Below, piece after piece: positions 1 to 11,281 of a stretch of DNA of 64,000 nt (the stretch's first letter is position 1; the number at the start of each line of letters is the position of its first letter). The stretch is taken from assembly GCA_032622095.1 (NCBI GenBank), contig CP136069.1, positions 18,057,326-18,121,325 of the forward strand. Reading direction: 5' to 3'. The position numbers and the translations under genes were made by a program. The notes beneath the pieces are model-generated. The model did no database searches. It was given only the letters and a program-made list of their open reading frames with translations, and was not told the DNA's origin. The stretch is from Siphonodentalium dalli. Its lineage: Eukaryota; Mollusca; Scaphopoda; Gadilida; Siphonodentaliidae.

Positions 1-938
1 TATGCACAATTTATTCAATGTGAATTCCACCGGTTATGTAAAAGACATCATCGATGTTCTAGAAGTGTACAAGCTGTCTTCTTATCTTCAAGAATTCTTA
101 TCTTCTGGAGCCTTCCCAAAGAAGATCATTTGGAAGCAACTCGTCAAGTCGACCATAAGAGCTCACTATTGTGATGCATGGACTTCAGCAGTGGGTGCCA
201 GTGGTCGCTCTTCTAATCTTCTCCTCATTCATAACCAGCCTCTCGCAGTCTGGAGTGTGTGGCGTCTTCTTGCTGCCCATCCTAACAGGAGTTTGGAACT
301 GAAAAATCTTGCTAGACTTCTAAATAGATTGTTGTTCGAAAACAATGCCCGATGCATGCTGTGTGGCCACACACATACCAATGAAATTGGACATATTACT
401 GACTCGTGCAGATCTGCCACCATGTACAGACTCCGATATACTTACTGGTGTATGCTTATCGATAGCTTCGACATCCAACTATTTAGTTACCTGGATGCTC
501 TCCCAAACGACCATTTAAATGCGCTGTTACTTGGCAGTACCCAGCTTGGTTGTAATATCCCGACTGAGTCATGGGAGCAGCTCATCATCGCATCTGCTGC
601 ATTTCTGTATGTTGGTTGTCAACTAATTCGCCCCGGAAGTTAAAAGATGACATTCACATGACATTTGATGCAATATGCCTCTCAGGTGGACAATATTCAA
701 CTATGATCTGGCCTCCTTGCCACCCGCATCTACAATGTTTTCTCATATACTCGTTTTTACCTTGCTCTTCGTGCAATGTACACATCTTTCCAATTTATGT
801 ATACAATGTCCTTCCTTGTAAATAGATGCTGGTGTATAGTCCACTTACAATGGTCTCGTTACCACATACTTTCTGTAACTGATATGTATATTTGCTCTTC
901 ATACTTGGAGGTCAATAAACAATAATAATAATAACAAT
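1..938 (+). mobile_element. 3' end of a non-LTR retrotransposon
   Basis: The region carries the C-terminal end of a retrotransposon ORF2 (2-643), about 270 bases of 3' untranslated sequence, an AATAAA at 914-919 and a short AAT-repeat tail at 921-933. This is the usual 3' end of a LINE of the CR1/L2/I type. The 5' part lies outside the window. The reading frame shows no stop, so the copy may be fairly young. The exact clade cannot be set from this end alone. Confidence 0.7.
2..643 (+). CDS. C-terminal part of non-LTR retrotransposon ORF2 (partial)
   Basis: A 213-residue open frame that enters from the left edge. The first ATG in the window is probably internal. Residues 118-136 form a CCHC zinc-knuckle-like pattern (C118, C121, H131, C136). 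It is preceded by a Leu-rich helix-forming stretch and followed by a tyrosine-rich segment (YRLRYTYW). This arrangement is typical of the tail after the reverse transcriptase domain of LINE ORF2, a cytoplasmic/nuclear RNP component used in target-primed reverse transcription. The reverse transcriptase and endonuclease domains are not in the window. The AAT-repeat tail 270 bases downstream supports the call. It is unlikely to be a host gene. Confidence 0.65.
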   Translation: MHNLFNVNSTGYVKDIIDVLEVYKLSSYLQEFLSSGAFPKKIIWKQLVKSTIRAHYCDAWTSAVGASGRSSNLLLIHNQPLAVWSVWRLLAAHPNRSLELKNLARLLNRLLFENNARCMLCGHTHTNEIGHITDSCRSATMYRLRYTYWCMLIDSFDIQLFSYLDALPNDHLNALLLGSTQLGCNIPTESWEQLIIASAAFLYVGCQLIRPGS

Positions 939-954
939 CAGACAGGGGGCCCGT

Positions 955-1240
955 TTATCCGCGAGTGAACTTGACCCATATTGACCCGCTCAAAGGTGTT
1001 AATTGGGTTTTCCCATATTTTCCAAAAATATAACCCAATCAGCGCGCTGCGATTTCGGCGATTCTAAGCAAATTATGTGCAGACAATGACACAAAAAAGC
1101 CAACTGACTACTTTTCAGGTGTACGTTATTTAACATGTGTTTTCAATGTGACCCCTCCATAAAACGAAATATTTATTGCAGAATTAAATAATTACATTAT
1201 GTACCTATTTCACTTTATAGGTCGATTATGCGTATTTGCG
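955..1240. repeat. Dispersed repeat family A, copy 1 (partial)
   Basis: This stretch shares long blocks with 35.93-36.44 kb, 37.80-37.88 kb, 39.36-39.58 kb and 47.88-48.22 kb. Shared blocks include a GTTTTCAATGTG-type segment, a CATAAAACGAAA-type segment and a TTTCACTTTATAGGTCGATT-type segment. No coding potential is seen. It is a non-autonomous interspersed repeat of unknown class. Confidence 0.6.
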
Positions 1241-1429
1241 CGCGGATATGTTGGCTGGAAAACTGCTATGGATTTGATTTCAAAGTATACAGATGTGAGG
1301 GTGTCATCCCCCTATGTTGGTACGCCGGTTTCATGCCATATCCAGATTGTATGCGGGATTTCATAATCGATCCATTTATTACACGAGTTCTACAATCTAC
1401 ATATACCCTATTTCAATGCGTGGTATTGA

Positions 1430-1765
1430 AGTGTGGGATCACAACCGATGTTCTGTTTTCACCCCCCTCTGTTCACTGCCATTCGGTATTCAACCCTTAT
1501 GTTAACTGGTATTCAGTATTCACCCCCTCTGTTAACAACCATTCGATATTCACCCCCTCTGTTAACTTTTATTCAGTATCCATCCCTCTGTTAACAGCCA
1601 TTCGAGTAGTCACCCCATGTTAACTGGTATTCAGTATGTGCCCCATCTGTTAACAGCCACTCGGTATTCATCCCTCTGTTAACTGACATTCAATATTCAC
1701 CCCTCTGTTAATTGATATTCGTTTATCATCCATTGTTAACTTGTATTCAGGATTCCGGGGTGGCA
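1430..1765. repeat. Tandem repeat, about 27-bp unit (TATTCACCCCTCTGTTAAC)
   Basis: About a dozen imperfect copies of a unit holding CACCCCTCTGTTAAC followed by (T/A)GCCATTCGGTATT-like sequence. Units drift in length and are all in one orientation. This is a minisatellite, and the short open frames over it are by-products of the repeat. Confidence 0.75.
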
Positions 1766-2189
1766 CCCTCAGATATACTCGGTGAGCCATTGGATTGGAA
1801 AGTTCAAAACGTTGATAGGTAAAAGAGAACGATGATTTATTGACAAAGAGCAACTCCAACAAAATATACACAAATAATAGTGAAGATAATGAGGTTCATA
1901 CAGATTAAAAGAGAGAAAAAAAGTCTACGCTATCCACCAAATGGGCTGAGTGTTCCTTGCCTGGAGAGAGCATATCCATGAATTGACTGTCTTACTGCCC
2001 ACCCCAATTAGTCCTTAAAATAACACTCTGCTCTGACTGGAAGCTGCGTGGACGTTGGTATAATATGTAGAATAACTGTAGGATATACAGTTTGATGTAT
2101 AGGATCATTTGGAAATGAAGTCGGAATCAAGGGAGCGTACGGATGAGTGACCTCGCGAGTTTTAACCTATATATTTTGCTTACATGATA

Positions 2190-2725
2190 CTACCCTTATT
2201 CCATTCAATAAACCCATTCTATAAATTGTGATATTAAACGTTCGTTTAATAACAGGAAATAGTGCCAGGTGACCTTTGACTTCTGGTTTGTCATCTGTTC
2301 ACATTCCGTACTCAATGTCTCAAAATACTACGGCTTCATTATTTTTCCATCAAACTCATAACGAATGAAGAGTTTGAACAGTTATTTCATTAAATATACG
2401 CAATTAAATGCGTGAAAGAGTCTTTTATTATTTGTGACTATTTCTTCATGCGGAAAAACAATGCATATTTACGTGAAACGTCATCGCAGGCCTTATAGAA
2501 GCCGGAGTTAGTTTTCACGTCCCATTTGTTGATTTAATGTTTAATCAAAATTTTTGATCATGTTATAAATAGAATTTACAACTCGTCCCCAGTTTATAGC
2601 GGAATTTACAAAACTCGTCCCGTAAATTAGTTCTGGACCTCGCCAAAGGCTCGGTCCAGACCTAATTTACTGGACTCGTTTTATAAATTCCGCTATAAAC
2701 TGGGGACTCGTTGTAGATCCTCTAT
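2190..2725. repeat. Dispersed repeat family B, copy 1
   Basis: About 530 bp that align along their length with 16,905-17,440. Both begin at CATTCAATAAACCCATTCTA and share the TTAAACGTTCGTTTAATAAC palindrome-like block. Both end in an inverted structure: ACAACTCGTCCCCAGTTTAT near 2580 pairs with its complement near 2690-2715. The inverted end suggests a fold-back or MITE-like end. No open frame is seen. Confidence 0.7.
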
Positions 2726-2734
2726 ATATGTAAC

Positions 2735-3345
2735 TAGAAGGTGACCCGACTTCGTCCGGGCTTTGACCTTGAATTGTCCATTTTGAAGGTCAAGGTCAAG
2801 TGGGGTCACGATTTGACCAGTCCAAAAACACTGCCCGGACACAAGTACCCGACAAACGTGCCCGTCGAAATCCATCCGGTTTTACCCGATTTGACCTTGA
2901 ATTGATCATTTTGAAGGTCAAGGTCTGGTCGGGGTCACGATTGGACCCGTCCAAAACAATCAGTGGACAAACGTAACCCCACGTATCAAATTTCGTCGAA
3001 ATCCCATCAAAATTGGCGATTTGACCTAGAAGTTACCCGATTTCAAGGTCAAGGTCATGTCGCACAGGCAAATTAATAGGCTCATGTTACCCCTCGGCCG
3101 AAAATACCCCCACATACCAAGTTTCATCTAAATCCCGAGATATTCAGGCGTTTGACCTTGAAATTACCCGATTTCAAGGTCAAGGGTCACGTCGCACGGA
3201 CACATTAATAGGCCCATGCCAGTTCTCGGCCGAAAACACCCCCACATACATAGTTTCATCGAAATCGGTTCGGCCGTTTTCGAGTCCATCGCGAACACAC
3301 AGACACACAGACAGACACACAGACAGATCTTCCAAAATATATAAT
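2735..3345. mobile_element. Retroposon fragment with GGTCAAGGTCA repeats and ACAGAC tail
   Basis: The stretch contains repeated TTTGACCTTGAA / TTTCAAGGTCAAGGTCA blocks spaced about 120-130 bp apart. It ends in TCGGTTCGGCCGTTTTCGAG, then an (ACAGAC)n tail at about 3295-3328. The conserved 3' block with a CAGA-rich tail is typical of degenerate RTE-like elements or their SINE-like derivatives in many invertebrates. It is non-coding here. Confidence 0.6.
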
Positions 3346-3482
3346 AGATGATCGATTGGTCATATTACGCAATACTCTGTATGTATTATGTATTTACAAT
3401 CATTAATTAGATGAGCCAGGGTCATACAATTGGGTGAATAACTCGCGAGGTTCCATTGGATGAAATTGGAGAAAATACACAC

Positions 3483-3599
3483 CTGTTGCACATTCTGGAC
3501 CTGTCCAGCCAGTATAGCAATCGCAAGAGTACCCACCGTCTGTGTTTACACACCGGCCATGGATACAGTCTGTCTCATCAGTGTCGCACTCATTGATAT
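3483..3599 (-). CDS. EGF-like domain exon (fourth EGF of lectin/EGF gene)
   Basis: A 117-base symmetrical phase 1-1 exon. It starts after the acceptor TTCGCAG and ends before the donor GTGTGT. Translated, it begins DINEC and holds six cysteines in EGF spacing, with the GGYSCDC and GWTGPEC landmarks. The D-I-N-E-C start and central N-T-D-G-G-Y pattern fit the calcium-binding EGF (cbEGF) class of extracellular proteins. It has the same length and phase as the exon at 12,725-12,841 and lies downstream of it in the same orientation, so I assign it to the same gene. Whether the gene continues past the left edge is not known. Confidence 0.8.
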
Positions 3600-3689
3600 C
3601 TGCGAAGATAGAATGTGAATATAACTTTAGCAATCATTGACGCGATTGCAGTACTCCATACGTCTCCTTATGATATGTATACTTCTCAC

Positions 3690-4912
3690 AACATTATTAC
3701 ATGTATATACATGTAGCACCCAAGAATAAGTTAGACGTATATACCTCCCCGTACTATGACATATTTGTCTTAGTACTATCAGAATTATTACCTGTATATA
3801 CATGCACCCAAGACGAAGTTAGACGGATACCACATCTTACTATGTCATATTTATCTTAGTACTAGCAGCATCATACCTGTATATAGAGGATCTCACATGA
3901 GTTTCTATTTTATACGGAATTTATCAACCGAGTTCACTAAATTCGATTTGAGCCGAGGTTTACCGAGGCTCAAATAGAATTTAGAGGACGAGGTTGATAA
4001 ATTACGTATAACATAGGACGAGTGTGAGATACCATTATCACATGATCAAATAAACCCGAAGCAACGCGAAATATTCATCGAAAACAACAATCATAAACTA
4101 CAGCGATCGCAAGTTATTTGAAGAACGCCGTGACGTCATCGCACGCGCTGATATTAAACGTGTCTATTACCGATAATTATGAAACTGCTTTTATGGCCAA
4201 ATTATGTGATAAATACATGTAGCACACAAGAAGAAGTTAGACGTATACCTCCCCTTATTGTGTCATAATTATCTTAGTACTAGCAGCATCATACCTGTAT
4301 ATACATGTAGCGCCCAAGAAGAAGTTAGACGCATACCTCCCCTTACTATGTCATATTTATCTTAGTACCATGCAGCAGCATCATTACATGTGTATACATG
4401 TAGCACACAATAAGAAGTTAGACGTATACCTCCCCTTACTATGTCATATTTATCTTAGTACCAGCAGCATCATACCTGTATATACATGTAGCACACAATA
4501 AGAAGTTAGACGTATACCTCCCCTTACTATGTCATATTTATCTTAGTACTAGCAGCATCATTACATGTGTATACATGTAGCACACAATAAGAAGTTAGAC
4601 GTATACCTCCCCTTAATATGTCATATTTATCTTAGTACTAGCAGCATCATTACATGTGTATACATGTAGCACATAATAAGAAGTTAGACGTATACCTCCC
4701 CTTACTATGTCATATTTATCTTAGTACTAGCAGCATCATTACATGTGTATACATGTAGCACACAATAAGAAGTTAGACGTATACCTTCCCTTACTATGTC
4801 ATATTTATCTTAGTACTAGCAGCATCATACCTGTATATACATGTAGCGCCCAAGAAGACGTTAGACGTATACCTCCCCTTACTATGTCATATTTATCTTA
4901 GTACTAGCAGGG
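3690..4912. repeat. Tandem array, about 89-bp unit
   Basis: About ten or more copies of a unit containing AAGAAGTTAGACGTATACCT, CTATGTCATATTTATCTTAG and TACATGTGTATACATGTAGC. The unit start recurs at 88-89 base steps between 4,418 and 4,684. The array is split by an unrelated insertion at about 3,885-4,200. It lies in an intron (or 3' flank) of the lectin/EGF gene. It has no spacer structure, so it is a satellite-like array and not a CRISPR. Confidence 0.85.
3885..4035. mobile_element. Small inverted-repeat element inside the 89-bp array
   Basis: About 150 bp interrupt the tandem array. GGATCTCACATGAGT at the left is complementary in part to GACGAGTGTGAGATACC at the right. The inner part holds a second near-palindrome around TGAGCCGAGGTTTACCGAGGCTCA. 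It has the look of a short fold-back MITE. Target-site duplications are not clear. Confidence 0.45.
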
Positions 4913-5290
4913 TTGCCCGGTGTAGCCCGTGTATATAAATAACAAAACCTGTAAATGTGTTTTCTATTGGTTTACACTACGTAATGATTTGGTTGCATAG
5001 TTGTGCATTCTGTTTCAATGATTAGCCAGTATAGGCCAACATTTACGGTGCCCCGATACTATTCCTGATTCGGGCAGCGTCTCTTATGGATATACCAGAA
5101 TACAAATACCACACCATTTGATCAGGCATACGCCCAATATATAAGTTCGTATTAAAATCGGCGAAAAAACTATATTTTAGCAATGTTGATGCTCTCCTAT
5201 ACTGATCCCCATTCATGACCGAAATGGTCAATTCGGACAATTTAAGCAGTGCACTATTAGGGATCATCCAAGGTTCGATTTGATACTAAA
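4905..5290. mobile_element. RTE-like retroposon fragment (GGGTTGCCCGG start)
   Basis: It begins at AGCAGGGTTGCCCGGTGTAG, which matches the start of a second copy at 29,588 (AGCAGGGTTACCCGGCGTTG). It later contains the AAATCGGCGAAAAA-type block also found in repeat family C. This points to a degraded retroposon lineage shared among these loci. No intact reading frame is present. Confidence 0.45.
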
Positions 5291-5299
5291 TAAATCAAA

Positions 5300-5835
5300 A
5301 TGCCTTAAACTTTGGCTTAAAGCCACAAGGCCGTTTGCGCTCCAAAATACTATAATTTTTCTCAGTATCGAAATAGGTCGATAAATATATGAATTACCTT
5401 ACCACGAACATTATGTAACCCAAAAAGACGCATTGAAGTAATTAAAAATACAACTGTGAATACCGTGTCTGGGTCCCAAAAACAAAACAACTATATTTAC
5501 ACGACATGGAACAGAAACGAGCGTTCCGTGGTAGTCTATTCCTGATATGGTAGCCATAAAGAGTGTTTATCTTACTTCTGGCAAAAACTTGAAAACGGTT
5601 GAATAATGGCTGTGACTTTTGCAAGTGTTTTTTTCCGATCATATGAATCCGGTATATATCGATAATTCGTGTATATATCGATCTATCGTGTCCATCGCTC
5701 CAAATTACGTAGAAAAACACGTGGAGGTTCGAATGAGCCATGTCCGTGTAAGCCAACCTTACCATGCAAATGTAAATGAAAATACTTGCAGTTATCATCA
5801 TTTTTATCACAAGGACTTCGTGTAAATCCACAAAA
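5300..5835. repeat. Dispersed repeat family D, copy 1
   Basis: About 500 bp that align with 27,490-27,965 and with the split copy 37,445-38,255. Shared landmarks are AAAGCCACA(A/T)GGC(C/G)GTTTGCG, AAATAGGTCGATAAATA, ACGACATGGAACAGAAA and GGAGGTTCGAATGAGC. No protein is supported: the short open frames on both strands are not shared between copies. Confidence 0.7.
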
Positions 5836-6264
5836 TCGATCATAAGTAAACGTCAAATTAAATCAGAACGCTCTTTATGATATACCGCTTTTTGGGAGGC
5901 GGAAGCATTAACATTCTTTATGAGAGGCGATAATTGGAATTTTTGCTAGGCTGACAAACATTCAAAACGTGTTAACGCTTCCTCCTTTTAAAGTATATCC
6001 GGCCATCAAAAACTCCTATTAATCGGCGCATGAATCCGATCTATTTATTTTCTGGTACCGACGGTAGTTTTATTATGTCAAATCGGACATCTTAAGCTTG
6101 GAGGAAATCCGCAGAACACTTCTTTTTTGTGTGTGCTACACTCCAGTCTCTGACTGAAACAGTGCCCATTTGTCAACTTTAAATCATACCCTAGATTCCC
6201 TATACAATGGATATACATACGGTTTGTGTAAATCAGGACAAAAACTGTTTCTGTCATTCCTGTG

Positions 6265-6645
6265 CTCCTCCCCTGACCCAACCACTACAACGAAGGCGCC
6301 ACTTGGGTATATTTAAAACTGACCATTATATTTCCTATATCATGGAGATGACTATAAGTTTTCGGTGGAAATCGACGACAAACACATATATAAATGTGTG
6401 TCTCATCCCACCCCACCCCAAGCCCAGCGTTGATATCGACTATCACTCGGGTATATTTAAACCACATAATTATATTTCCTATATCATATGTCATCCATCG
6501 CTCCGACAGCGTTACTTTAGAAATGTTTAACCTAAACTATTATCTTCCGCGTAAAACGTTGCCCCTGTTACCCCTCCAGATGGTCCCCGTTAGTATAGCG
6601 GTCAGACAGAAACCAGACATTCGCAAATAAGATATTTCCAATTGA
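6265..6645. mobile_element. CAGA-tailed retroposon family C, copy 1
   Basis: It contains two units of the TATTTAAACCACA...ATATTTCCTATATCATGGAGATGA type. It closes with the conserved block around AGATGGTCCCCGTTAGTATAG followed by GACAGAAACCAGACATTCGC. The same order is seen at 30.4-32.0 kb and 39.6-40.8 kb. Non-coding. Confidence 0.6.
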
Positions 6646-7361
6646 TTAGAAAATGTTTGAAATTCTTCCAATTGGGTCTTGTGCTATACCTATATGTGTT
6701 GAATTAAGCACACATTGAACCTATTTCATTCCCACAAAAAAAGTGAATATCGGCATCATTTGGATCTGAAATACAATCTATATTAAACGTAATGTGTAGT
6801 TCATCCCTATCTGTATGTACTGAATTTTATCTTTATGTGGGTGGGCGGGATTCAGTTGTTGATGTCCACTTCATCAGCAACGACACATATGTGCCCAAGA
6901 TTGTTTCTTGTTCGATTTTCTATCAATGGAATAATATATTTCGATCATTCCAACGTCTTTCAGGAAAATCAAGACGCACGTAGTGAAAACTATATGTAAC
7001 TTTAAAGCGACACAGTTGATTCATGTAAAATAAAAATAATTTTATCATTACACCAAGTGCATGTGTAAATAGATTAACTTTGTTCTAGTTTCATTATAAT
7101 AACTCCAATAATGAGATTTCGCATCTAAAAACAGTGTTTTGTAAACAGTACTGGTAGACGTCCATTTAGATTAATAAAATACCAAAGTTTAACACAAACT
7201 TGACGGTAAACATTGGAAAATGTCAAAGCATTAAAATTGTTATGAAAATCATATTCAAACTAACATATTTGAACTTTCTAAACGATTAGCGATGTTTGTT
7301 GACAACACTGTAACAGTTTTGTTAACATCACAATGGTTTCAGCACGTGAACTTGTGTTAAG

Positions 7362-7800
7362 GCTATGTTCATACGCTGGCAAGTTTGCACGGTATGTTGT
7401 TGCGGGCATTTCGTCATAGAAAACCACATGGTTCCAGAATATGAACGGAACCGTACACATAACATGCATCTTTACCAAAGTGAAAGATATGAGAAGTAAC
7501 ATTGATCTAGTTCTAACAGTGCTATTGGAATTTGCCTTCAAATACTATTGGAATTTGATTTGCCTTCAAATACCTGCATGATTTATTCTTGCGAGATAAT
7601 TGCATGATATTTATAGGCAAATTCCGGTAGCCACGTTACTAGTGGAACTACAGAGATTTTACTTCGCACGTAGTTAGCTGTGGCGCATATGCACTTTATG
7701 TGCTTGTTTCCGTTCATATTATGGCACCGTATCATTTTCTACGACAAAATGCCAGCAAAACATACCGTGCAAACTTGCCAGTGTGTGAACGTACCCTAAT
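7362..7800. mobile_element. MITE with GTACGTTCACA terminal inverted repeats, copy 1
   Basis: The left end (TTCATACGCTGGCAAGTTTG CACGG...) and the right end (CCGTGCAAACTTGCCAGTG...) are inverted copies over roughly 100 bp. The arms include the segment that reads TTCCAGAATATGAACGGA on the left and TCCGTTCATATTATGGCACC on the right. The centre is about 230 bp of non-coding sequence. A second copy is at 14,129-14,801. Confidence 0.75.
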
Positions 7801-7958
7801 GGAGAACTATCAATAATGAATATAAGAACAAAGTTTATCTATATCTGCATGTTCTTCTTGGTGGTGAAGTTTTATAGACGAATTGCACATTTAGCACTGA
7901 TAGTATACTTAGGTCCCTTTAACGGAAAAAAACAACAAAAGCAGAATTCCTTTCATAC

Positions 7959-8072
7959 CTTGGTCACATCTTGTGCTTTGCCAGCCACTTTTGCAGCTGC
8001 AGTTGTATCCACCCATGTCGTTTGAGCAAGTTCCATGCAAACAGAGAGACGTGTTTCTGCATTCATTAATAT
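7959..8072 (-). CDS. EGF-like domain exon (third EGF of lectin/EGF gene)
   Basis: A 114-base phase 1-1 exon between the acceptor TGTTTCAG and the donor GTATGA. It codes for 38 residues starting DINEC, with six cysteines and the landmarks GGYNCSC and GWQSTRC. The DINEC start fits calcium-binding EGF. An N-T-S sequon near the start may be glycosylated. Orientation, phase and spacing place it between the exons at 12.7 kb and 3.5 kb in the same minus-strand gene. Confidence 0.8.
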
Positions 8073-8079
8073 CTGAAAC

Positions 8080-9470
8080 AGATTATAGTCAAACGTGGAA
8101 TGTAATGTTTTATTCTGTCTATGGCGTTTATCACAGAATACACGTACATAATTTAGTAAACAATAGTAAATGTGTATGTATATAAATTGATTAATTTTGT
8201 TTTATATACATATATATATTTGCACGTTATGTCCACCCATACATGCATAGATAGACGTGATACATACAATAAAAATGTCTCACTATGCCATGGAAGCATG
8301 TGTCACATATACTGCAGTATGTGAAAGCATACATGAGCTGCGACGCCCAAAAAGCGTTAAATAATTTCCAATTTCAATACTGGCTTATAACAAAATTAAT
8401 TGACTGTCGACTGAGACCAATTGGAACACATATTAAATTAAAAAAAGTAATATTTAATTGTATGCGGACTGTATACTAGTAGTATAAAATGTGTTCAATG
8501 CATCTATATGACAGCTTAGCGATTCTGAGGAGATCTGATATCAGGGGCACGTATTCCCTCTATATCGGTACATATATGTCATAGATAGCTCACGCCTTAT
8601 ATACCACACAATGCCTGTTTAAAAAATATACATACCCTTTTCATAATTTGTAACTTATCAACATAAAGAAGACCAATAAATGTATCAAGATTGGGAAGCT
8701 CCCAATAATAAGATCGAATGCTTTTCAAGCAAAACAAATAGTATTAACTGCCACATGTCAGGTGCATGAAGTCTCTAGAAAATAGTAATGTTTTATTTAT
8801 ATAAAAACCCGTTTAAGCATTACGAACTCATTTGCCCCCTTACACATGCACGGTTTGATTGGGCGCAAAATATGTCAAAAGTGCTTAAGTTAATTTTCAT
8901 CTTACCAAGAAAATGGCAAATACATGTGATCACAATAATTATCATGCATCGCAAATATAGACAAAAACTTCCTACAATTTTACGTTAAAAACGATAACAA
9001 ACGATCATAAAGCTCTTTTTTATCTACCGATTGGGGCCCAAGGAAACAAGTAGGCCCTACGCTCTTTATGAGAGAGGATCATTTAGGGCCCTGTGGATCA
9101 ATTCGATTCGGTGTTATTCGAAATCGTTTATCCGATTCGATTCGATTTGAAATCGGAAATCCCGATTCGACTTTTATATAATGATTTCCACCAGATGTAA
9201 TTTAATGGTTTCTATAGATAAACATAATTTGTTTCTCATGAACAGATTTCAAGGTACTAACGAATAAACACTCAATGTCGCAAGTGATCAATAAATAAAT
9301 TGTGCAATATCTGTGTTAAAGACTGTCGGGGTACGAAATTCCATGAATTGCGGATCACAAGCTTCGCATTTACATTCAAAATCATTCGGCAAACCTCACC
9401 AGCCTCCGTTCAGTATAATACCATATAGGTCGACTTCGAAATGATATAACTGGCAGATTTCAGTATACCT
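8080..9470. other. Intronic/intergenic sequence without recognised features
   Basis: AT-rich sequence with a few short open frames that lack codon structure. A TTCGATTCGAT-like simple-sequence patch lies at about 9,100-9,175. Nothing else is supported. Confidence 0.5.
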
Positions 9471-9473
9471 TAT

Positions 9474-9924
9474 GGTTACACTGGTGTAAATAAGGTTCCG
9501 AGTGACATCCAGCGGATGCGGGAGGAATATATAGGAGAGAATAAAATAGACACTGGGCCCTGATTGGTCAATAGCCTTGTGTGCTTTTCACATAACAAAA
9601 TCATCACACCTCTTCCCTATGATTTCCCATAGGTAAAATAACCATTGGCACAGGAATTAACCCTTTGTAGTGAAGTTTGAATTTTTTGGTGTGGTCTAAA
9701 ATATGACTGTATTTTTTTATGCGGTTCTGACACTAGTTACGAAAACATAAGATTTAAAGGCGAATTCCCTGCTAGACAGACATGATTTTTTTGTGTAAAA
9801 AGTTTCCAAAAATGTCAATTTTTCAGATTTAAAGAAAACTTTGGACCCAACATTTATATTGCCAACACTATACGCTAAAACGTTAGCACTGAGGCCTATG
9901 GAAAACATTTACACCAGTGTAACC
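9474..9924 (+). repeat. Left 451-bp repeat of the composite element
   Basis: Bounded by an 18-bp terminal inverted repeat. It contains a 63-codon minus-strand open frame that is also intact in the right copy, but this is expected from near-identity and is not evidence of a gene. Confidence 0.8.
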
Positions 9925-10826
9925 TAAAGGGAAAAAATAGCTTTTTATCATTTTTGATTCCTGGGAGTCACTTTAAAGCATTTTAATGCATTTTACAGAG
10001 CCTGGTCTTTCAGTCCAATGAATATCTCATGCTCGATGTGGCTATTCTTGCTGCTGATGCCTTCTTTCACTTACATCAGCCAAAAAAATAGTAAGATTTT
10101 TCATAAAAAATGCCAATTTTTCAAGGTATTTTCAAAAAATTTCAAGGTGGTAATAGTCACATGATAATGCAAATGACCCATAACATGGGCATGTCAACGA
10201 CACATATATCAATTGTTATAAGAACCTAATTTAACAAGTATTTTGGATTTTATAGCCAGTGATATACAGATATATATCATAAAAGTGTGTCATTTCCACT
10301 GGTGGGTATGGTCATTTGAAGGTTAATAGCACTAAAACTTGGACACATTTAAGAAAATGCTTCAGCAATTCAAAGAGAGCATATCTTTATTCAACTAATT
10401 CAATATACACCCACATCCAGTTATCTTGGATCACCCTTGCAGACCTGAAAATGTCATATTTTATTCTTCAATGTGCTGATAAAGTCATGCGCTTGATGCT
10501 CAGCTGATCAGATCTGGACTCAATGACCTCACATCACCAGAAGTTCTCTCATGGAAAGAATATTGAACAGTCTTCCATAGCTGATCCAAGTTTGCAACAC
10601 CAGACCCCTAAAACTGAGTGAAAATGGGGCCTGAACATGACTGGTGGTGGAAAATTGTGCTTTTTTGATGAATAATTTGTTAAAGGGGGTGGGGTTAAAT
10701 TGTGTGTGATAAATAAAGAACCACAGACGTGATATTGTTTTTGAACACATTTTTTCCATGGATGGGCAATTCTGAAGAAATGTAGGGAGTTACAATTATT
10801 CCGCGAAAAAGCGGGCTATCGCTTTA

Positions 10827-11277
10827 GGTTACACTGGTGTAAATAAGGTTCCGAGTGACATCTAGCGGATGCGGGAGGAATATATAGGAGAGAATAAAAT
10901 AGACACTGGGCCCTGATTGGTCAATAGCCTTGTGTGCTTTTCACATAAAAAAATCATCACACCTCTTCCCTATGATTTCCCATAGGTAAAATAACCATTG
11001 GCACAGGAATTAACCCTTTGTAGTGAAGTTTGAATTTTTTGGTGTGGTCTAAAATATGACTGTATTTTTTTATGCGGTTCTGACACTAGTTACGAAAACA
11101 TAAGATTTAAAGGCGAATTCCCTGCTAGACAGACATGATTTTTTTGTGTAAAAAGTTTCCCAAAATGTCAATTTTTCAGATTTAAAGAAAACTTTGGACC
11201 CAACATTTATATTGCCAACACTATACGCTAAAACGTTAGCACTGAGGCCTATGGAAAACATTTACACCAGTGTAACC
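10827..11277 (+). repeat. Right 451-bp repeat of the composite element
   Basis: A direct repeat of 9,474-9,924 with the same 18-bp inverted ends. Differences seen include ATCTAGCGG against ATCCAGCGG near the left end and TTCCCAAAATG against TTCCAAAAATG further in. Such low divergence indicates recent duplication or gene conversion. Confidence 0.8.
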
Positions 11278-11281
11278 TTAT

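Larger units (their letters stand above)
9474..11277. mobile_element. Composite element: two 451-bp direct repeats around 902 bp
   Basis: Copies at 9,474-9,924 and 10,827-11,277 have equal length and the same orientation. By eye they differ at only about four positions. Each copy begins GGTTACACTGGTGTAAAT and ends with the inverted form ATTTACACCAGTGTAACC. The outer flanks are both TTAT (9,470-9,473 and 11,278-11,281). The inner flanks do not match either outer flank; they form an inverted CTAAAG/CTTTAG pair. This suggests that the 1.8-kb unit moved as one. The 902-bp interior has no recognisable coding sequence. It is either a composite DNA transposon or an LTR-like (TRIM-type) element with unusual ends. 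Confidence 0.7.
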
